Source: Haematobia irritans
Taxonomy: Eukaryota; Arthropoda; Insecta; Diptera; Muscidae
Direction of reading: 5' to 3'
Length of the DNA stretch: 64,000 bases
Assembly: GCF_050003625.1 (NCBI RefSeq)
Contig: NC_134398.1
Span: 74,515,635-74,579,634, forward strand
The notes under the pieces were generated by a model. It did no database searches, had not been told where the DNA came from, and worked only from the letters and a program-made list of their open reading frames with translations. The position numbers and the translations under genes were made by a program. Numbering within the stretch: the first letter of the stretch is position 1; each line of letters begins with the position of its first letter. Shown piece after piece: positions 58,417-64,000 of this stretch.

Positions 58417-59300
58417 ATGTATATAACATATATAACAGCATCTGGTTCTGTAGCCGTTTCTGCCACAGTAGCATCTGCCCTCACATCCCTGACACCCACA
58501 ATTGCAGCCACTACATCAGCTACAGTGAACAACTCCAACATAGCACCCTCAACACCTGCCACGACCACAGTGGCTGTGACCGCAAATATTGTATTGCAAC
58601 AACCAAATACAACGGCCGCCCAAGTAGTGAGTGGTCCCATTGGGGTGGCAGCAAATACTACTCCAACATTAGCCACTATTACTAATTCTTCAAATGCAAT
58701 ATCGACTGTTGCTGCCGTTAGTAATACAAATGCAATGGTGGTTTCACAATCATCCACAATAGTATCACCAGCAGCTGGATCGAATGTTGTTGTTCCCACC
58801 ACTACAATGGCTTTAGCAGGAGCTACCGTGGGACTTAAGTCTGGTCCAGATATTACAATGACATTGAACCGTATAAATACGGCAGAGAATGAAGTTGATG
58901 TGGAGGAATGTTTACCAGGTGATGTTGTTAAATTGGATTTTGCTGGCGAAGAAGTGGCTGGGTGAAATTTTACCCCTAAGGAATGTCTTCTAGGAGTTTC
59001 CAATCGGCGACCGGTGCCCGTTGGAAACTCCGCCTATTACAACAGTACCATCATCGCTTCAGCCATCAGCAACAATAGCATTCCATCAGCGTCATATTGT
59101 AGAGATACAACCAGGCCACCATTTATCATCATCCCCTGCTAATTTAGAATTGACTAATGTTATGCAACATAATGTTTGCACAGAACACGAAGAAGTAGAA
59201 GAAGCTAATTTTCATAATACTGCAGATGTAATCGATGAAGATTTCTTTTTTAAAATATGCTTAAAAACGATTTCGTCTTATCTCTGTAAACCCAGTGCTT
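58417..59300 (+). pseudogene. Captured host-gene-like segment, Ser/Thr/Ala-rich, unidentified
   Basis: A 170-codon open stretch from ~58438 to 58962 is rich in T, S, A and V with regular ordered codons (ATVASALTSLTP, NIVLQQPNTTAAQVV) and ends in a less repetitive block (ITMTLNRINTAENEVDVEEC, LPGDVVKLDFAGEE). A frameshift follows; then FPIGDRCPLETPPITTVPSS, NLELTNVMQH and an acidic EEVEEANFHNTADVIDEDFF (to ~59250). An acceptor-like 'atataacag' precedes it at 58437. Such sequence is typical of nuclear regulatory proteins and unlike transposases. The frameshift shows decay. 60120-60480 has more gene-like pieces (DIVDTNELSLLMNESIAAHD). Confidence 0.5.
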
Positions 59301-60100
59301 CTACATTCAACACCCATTTTTTACAAAGAAATGAATTGTATTTTTTTTATTATTTTACCGCTCCTCGTAATTGCTCCCTTTTCCATATGTTAAGCGAGCT
59401 CGTTTTTTGTGTGTAAGAGGCGTAAATGAATGAGAACTGAACAAAAGAAAAGTTAATGCAATTTTAATTTTTAATGGAAACAACATGAAAGCTAAATATG
59501 AGAAATGATAATTAAAAATTTTTAAATATAACAATATTAATGAAAGAAAGCTGATAATCCAGAAAAGAAAACATTGTGTTCTAGGGTCTTTAATTAGTGT
59601 ATAAATGTACAAATTAATAAAAAATCATAATAAAATTATAATCGAACTTGTTTTATTTTTATATACCGGGGTATAGGTAATTGGGTGGTCTTATACGTTT
59701 TATACTTTTTAATATAAAATTAGTAATTTTTTCTGAACAAAGTTATATCCAAAATAAATGTTTATAGCAAATAATTAAATAATTTTTATTTAAGTAGCAA
59801 AATAATTTTCTTGTATTCATCATTTGTCCAAAATGATTGCGATAGGCTGGAATGACACGATTTAATTTCGTTGTGGCTTTTAAATTTCAGTTAGCGGCAT
59901 TCTTGCATTTTATCAATTCAAAACACTGGTTGAATTTCATAACGTGACTGAAATAGTTATTGGAACTTATACATTGGGAGAGTATAGCATCCTTCAGTAA
60001 ACCAGCCAATTGCTTCTCAATGTATTAATTTCAGTCAACGAAGAGTCTGGTATAGAACACTAACATCCCTTTGTGACGAAATATAAGTCGGGAACAGTGA
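59301..60100. other. AT-rich interior of family G copy 1
   Basis: No coding signal that I can support. 'atataccggggtatag' at 59660 is a small palindrome like those in the dispersed repeats. Confidence 0.3.
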
Positions 60101-60814
60101 CTTTGGCTTAGGAACTACCCTTGAACTTGAGTTATGGGCTTAAGTTGGTTGTTCCCCCCGATGTAACAACATTGGCAAATGAAATGGCGTTATTATCCTT
60201 TGTGGGAACCGTGGTGGTGACCACTGGATTTGAAATTGCTAGTGAGGCGGCAACAGCATGGTATTGCAATGCGATTGTGTAGATATTGTGGACACCAACG
60301 AATTAAGTTTGTTGATGAATGAGTCCATTGCTGCTCATGATGTAAAAGTTAGCATAACACCGGAATTATATGTTTTTTTGATGTGCGTTACAAATTGACG
60401 GTATCCATTTGGAAAAGCTGAAGAAGACAATGTACCACATGTTGTAAAAGCTGTTGCAGAATGTGGTAAGACACCAGGGGTAGAGCGGCTGGAGCTTTAT
60501 TCTTAACAATTATTAGTGTCCAGTGCTGTATGAGATTTTTTTGCAAAACAATCCAAAAACTGGTAGAAAAACACTTTTCAAAACAATTATCATGAATGCG
60601 TGTATGTAAACAATCAGCTGCTGCGTATGTATAAGTAAAAATAGTATGACATTTGGCGATGTTGTCAATTAAATTGCGGAGAAATAAAGGTGGAATAGCT
60701 CCAAAATAGCTGTTCTCTTCATTCGAAATGTATTGTCAACACTCTCAGTTTTCAACGCGAAAGAATGGTTAAGTGAAGTATTTTTCGTGCTAACAAACAT
60801 AGTACCCACCTTAA

Positions 60815-61720
60815 AGGCCGGTACTCTGTTTGTTGGTGCGAAAAAAGTTCCCCTAAATCATTGTTTCGCGTTGAAAAATGATAGTGTTGACAATATATTT
60901 TGAGGGAAAAAACAGCCATTTTGGGACTTTTTTGCGTTTATTTCGTAGAAATGTATTGACAACATCGCAGACTGTCACGAAATGATTACATATACATACG
61001 CAACTAGTTGCTCGATTTACACACACACGCATACAAAATAAATAATTTGAAAAAGAAGAAGCAGGCGAAGTTATTTTACAAATATCTATTGAATTAAAAA
61101 ACTAATTTTACAGTGCTGCATTTTATTTTTTGGAACATAGCAATTAATTCTTGTGATTCCATTCATTGCTACCTCGGTACTATACATGTTGCTTGAAGTG
61201 CTAATGCTTGTTTGGAACATCAATTGCTGTGCCTCCTTTTGTTTAAATTATGTTTTGTGTTTATTATCCCGATGCCCAGTACAAATGAAACGATTGTAAA
61301 ATATAATTCACCAAATAAAGCTTTTATTTTGTTAACATTTGTGTTTAAATTTCATGTTATATATGTACATTATTTATATTCTACCATATAGTAGGGAGCG
61401 GCTAGATATTGTTGCTAGTTTATTATGGAAATACAACTCCATGTTATACTTTGTTTTATCAATCATCAGATTACATTTTTAAATAATAATCAGATCCACT
61501 TTTGTGTTATAAATTCACAAAAATCAGTTTAATAAATAAATTATTTCTTAATTCACATTGCAAATGGCGCCATGTTATGAAAATACTGTCTACGCGAGTT
61601 ACGTCAGTTTTTCAACTCGAAAAAAACAAAGTACTACAAATGGAAAAAATTTCGCTAGTTTTTCGCATGTTTTGGTTTTGTATGGAGTTTCAACGCGAAA
61701 ACCGAACAGAGTACCGGCCT
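60815..61720. mobile_element. 906-bp element, family G copy 2
   Basis: Ends AGGCCGGTACTCTGTTTG and GAACAGAGTACCGGCCT are inverted. TTAA lies on both sides (CCTTAAAGG, CCTTAAGG), suggesting a TTAA-like target. It shares 'aatggcgccatgtt' and 'tgcgaaaaactagcg'-type words with its neighbours. No transposase. Confidence 0.75.
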
Positions 61721-61724
61721 TAAG

Positions 61725-62121
61725 GCATACAAAACTAAAAAATGCGAAAAATTTGCGAAATTTTTTCCATTTGTGATACTTTGTTTTTTCGTGTTGAAAA
61801 ACTGACGTTTATAGCACGGCGCCATTTGCAATGTGAATTAAGAAATAATTTATTTATTAAAAACTATTTGTGCGGGTTTATAAATCAAACACGGACCATA
61901 TTTTTGTTCCGAAACTATACAAAGGATCAAAGGAATAGCAGATCAATTGCCCAAGGAAAAATAAAATGTTATTTTGTAAAAACAAGCAACAACCACCAAC
62001 TTAATCCAATATCGCTCCCTGTAAAATAGCGCTCCAAGCTACCTAAAAAAACGCCGCTTTCTATGTGCGAAATAATGGTTTCCATAAAAATTTTTCGCAA
62101 GAATGAACATAGTACCGGCCT
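61725..62121. mobile_element. Family G copy 3, left end missing
   Basis: Starts inside the terminal region ('catacaaaactaaaaaatgc') directly after copy 2 and ends CATAGTACCGGCC at 62121. Contains a SINE-2 fragment at 61915-62043. Confidence 0.65.
61915..62043 (-). repeat. SINE-2 head fragment
   Basis: 'agcagatcaattgcccaagg' to 'ccctgtaaaatagcgctcc' matches 15360-15472 closely, but the B-box half is absent. Confidence 0.55.
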
Positions 62122-64000
62122 TTAGCTAAGTTAATTTTCGTTGTGGTTACGAAAAATGAACTACATTACAGTAAATTTGTTGAACTATGTGAAAGTTAAA
62201 ATGGTCCTTAAATTTACAAGACACTTTTTTTCTGTGTATGCATGAGTGTTCATGCGAGAAATTGCTGTATTGTCATCATTTACGCATGTAATACAGCGTG
62301 GACTAATTGACACTCGCATGTCCGTCACTGACCTCGGTTGTGGTCGGCGTCATATTTGTTTTGTTTGACATTGGTTTTCTAATAAAAAAAAAAGAAATTA
62401 ACAAAAGCGCCATATTGTAATTTGAAGTGAGAAAGTAAAGAAGTAAGTAGAAGTGAAATAAAATAATTCCAAACTTTATACAAATATTTATATTGCCAAA
62501 AAATACTGTAAAATAAATACTGAATTATTGTGTAAAAAGAAAGTGCCTTCTAGTGTATTTATTTGGTAAACAAACAGTGAATTTACTCCTTGGGAAATTT
62601 TGTATTGGTTATCCCTTTGGGAAAAGTGTTTGATCAAAAGAAAGATCTATTTGTTTTGCCCCAGAGGCACTCCAATACGATCAGCGTGTGAAAATAAATT
62701 TAAATTCCCCATCGGGAAAGAATAATTAAATTGTATCCAAAGACGGGACGTCTTAACTACCGACAAAAATATAAAGGTAAACAAGCGAGGGTGACCGAAT
62801 CTGGAGGTTTTGGTGACCACCCTCTGGAACGTTGGCTATTGACCCCAACATATGGTCCTTCGTAAACCGGCAAAGCCAGCAAAAGAGAAATAGATTGATA
62901 TGGTCCTTTAGAAGCCGTCAAATTTTGGACATAAACACCAGCAATCCCAGAGAAGGAAATCGGTAAATTCAATAAACAAACAGACAAAAAATAATTGGAT
63001 GAAAAGTATGTACTCAATATTATTTTGTAAAAATTATATTGTGGTGGACATACATACTGGCTCGGCTGCGTGGATCTTCCTCAAAAATTGTGGACAATTT
63101 TGAAAGTTATTTGTTACATAACTCGTCCAAAAATTTTCAAGGCCAAGTCGTCATCAAAGTGATACCGTTACCTTTCCATTCTTCTTGTCTCCTTTATATT
63201 CTCCTTTGTTGGTGTTGTATTGAACCGGCAAATTGCTTGTTTACATTTTTGCATTTTACACTTTGTGCACTGAAATTTGGCAACAACCCCCATCTCTTCA
63301 CTTGTTGCCCATGCTTACATCGATCATTTGGATTTTTGTTGCACGCATGTGATGTGGAGTTTGAAGACATAATTCTGCCGACTCGCTGCTCTTATTCTAA
63401 TGCGTTGTTGTGCTTACTCTTTCTCCTTCTAAGTTTCGCTCACTGCCCTTGATTTCGAAACTTTACTTATATACCTGTGTGTGTTTGTTGCTGTTTTTAT
63501 TTACACAGGAGAAATACCAAATACATAAAGCACAACAAGGGGCATAGACAATATTGGAAAACAAGATATTGTCTTATATACTTGCACAGTGGCGCAAGGT
63601 TAAAAAAATGGTATATATAAATGATGAAATCTAAAAAATAATCTTCCTTTTGGGAAATGGAAATCTGGCTCACAAGTGTTGTAGAAGTAACATTCGATGG
63701 AATCCTTGTTTGTGTCTATGGATTTTTGTGAATTCGAATTTTAGCTCTAAGGGGCAATTACATGAATTTAGTATCATTGGAAATCATACACTGTGAAAGT
63801 CTGGTTGGAGAAGACTTTGTTTGATAAATTGTTTGTACTTGGGCAAACGACAGTACATGATTGATACAGTGGGTCAGAAGAGAAGAAACTTTTATTTGGA
63901 AAATTTTGAATTTAAAATTGTATACTTTGAATTGATTGCATATATCAAATTGATCACACTACATATATCTACACTGAGAGAAAATTTTGTGAGAAAAAAT
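62122..64000. other. Comparatively repeat-poor region, function unknown
   Basis: 62125-62240 is an A/B-type element end ('tagttaatttcgttgtgg'-like words, then 'aagacactttttttctgtgta'). After that I recognise no transposon protein. A 137-codon plus-strand frame (63039-63452) is Cys- and Leu-rich but has no domain I know. 62850-62935 repeats 'atatggtcctt' twice, 72 bases apart. At 63970 another 'tctacactgagagaaaatt' terminus begins and leaves the window. The region could be a host-gene leader or intron, but nothing proves it. Confidence 0.3.

Larger units (their letters stand above)
58088..60811. mobile_element. 2.7-kb element with GGTACTATG-type ends (family G, copy 1)
   Basis: Left AGGTAGGTACTATGTT and right AACATAGTACCCACCT-like ends are inverted, each beside TTTAAA/TTAA. 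The left interior has 'atggcgccatttgtaatg' and 'cgaaaaactaccga', shared with the other family members at 61560-61720 and 61730-61850. It encloses a gene-like segment at 58417-59300. Confidence 0.65.

Noticed and set aside
63039..63452. 137-codon Cys/Leu-rich frame as a secreted or membrane protein
   Set aside because: No recognisable domain or regular transmembrane pattern; composition follows pyrimidine-rich DNA.

Overview
This window is repeat-dense nuclear DNA from a higher (calyptrate) fly. I see no intact host protein-coding gene, rRNA or canonical tRNA gene. The best clue to the host is a mariner relic at 1-1493 and a second piece at 10548-10833. Their predicted proteins and terminal repeat match, as far as I can recall, Himar1, the mariner first described from the horn fly Haematobia irritans. 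A horn-fly or close muscid source is therefore my inference. The dispersed ~153-base repeats with 'gggagctatat' motifs, which I associate with muscid genomes, agree with it. Base composition is AT-rich throughout, and one 100-base run of N (40640-40739) marks an assembly gap.

Layout. 1-14 kb: mariner relics, several short inverted-repeat (MITE) families, a 153-base tandem array (2.2-3.4 kb) and a 243-base pure TA run (11.4 kb). 14-20 kb: a second mariner family, a 3-kb inverted-repeat element with another element nested in it, a pair of foldback MITEs, and the 3' end of a LINE (LINE-C). 20.8-23.9 kb: a Tigger/pogo relic followed by a decayed LINE (LINE-B) on the minus strand. 23.8-32.5 kb: two apparently identical 4.33-kb tandem copies, carrying part of a third LINE (LINE-A) and the left part of a DNA transposon. 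The full transposon ends at 34565 and has a 4-base AATT target duplication, confirmed by an empty site a few dozen bases away. 34.6-35.3 kb: the 5' end of LINE-A. 36.7-39.4 kb and 49.0-51.6 kb: two inverted copies (A, B) of a 2.6-kb element containing tandem miniature exons bounded by good splice sites. A diverged third copy (C) lies at 55.7-58.1 kb. 40.7-45 kb: two long foldback structures. 45.4-52.2 kb: an LTR split by a 6.5-kb hAT-like composite (8-base target duplication) that holds three further nested elements, including copy B. 53.8-55.7 kb: a broken Ty3/gypsy-type retroelement with a SAP-domain gag, interrupted by copy C. 58.1-62.1 kb: three elements with GGCCGGTACT-type ends; the first carries what looks like a captured, decayed host gene. 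62.1-64 kb: mostly unrecognised, relatively repeat-poor DNA.

How parts relate. The tRNA-derived SINE copies share a 39-base identical 3' stretch and an (AACCT)n tail with LINE-C, which points to LINE-C as their mobilising partner. Nesting order can be read in several places: LTR, then hAT, then copy B; LINE-A, then the AATT-type transposon, then a SINE, then the 4.3-kb tandem duplication; and gypsy-type element, then copy C. The most unusual object is the A/B/C family, because tandem exon-intron units inside a terminal-inverted-repeat element are not a standard transposon feature.
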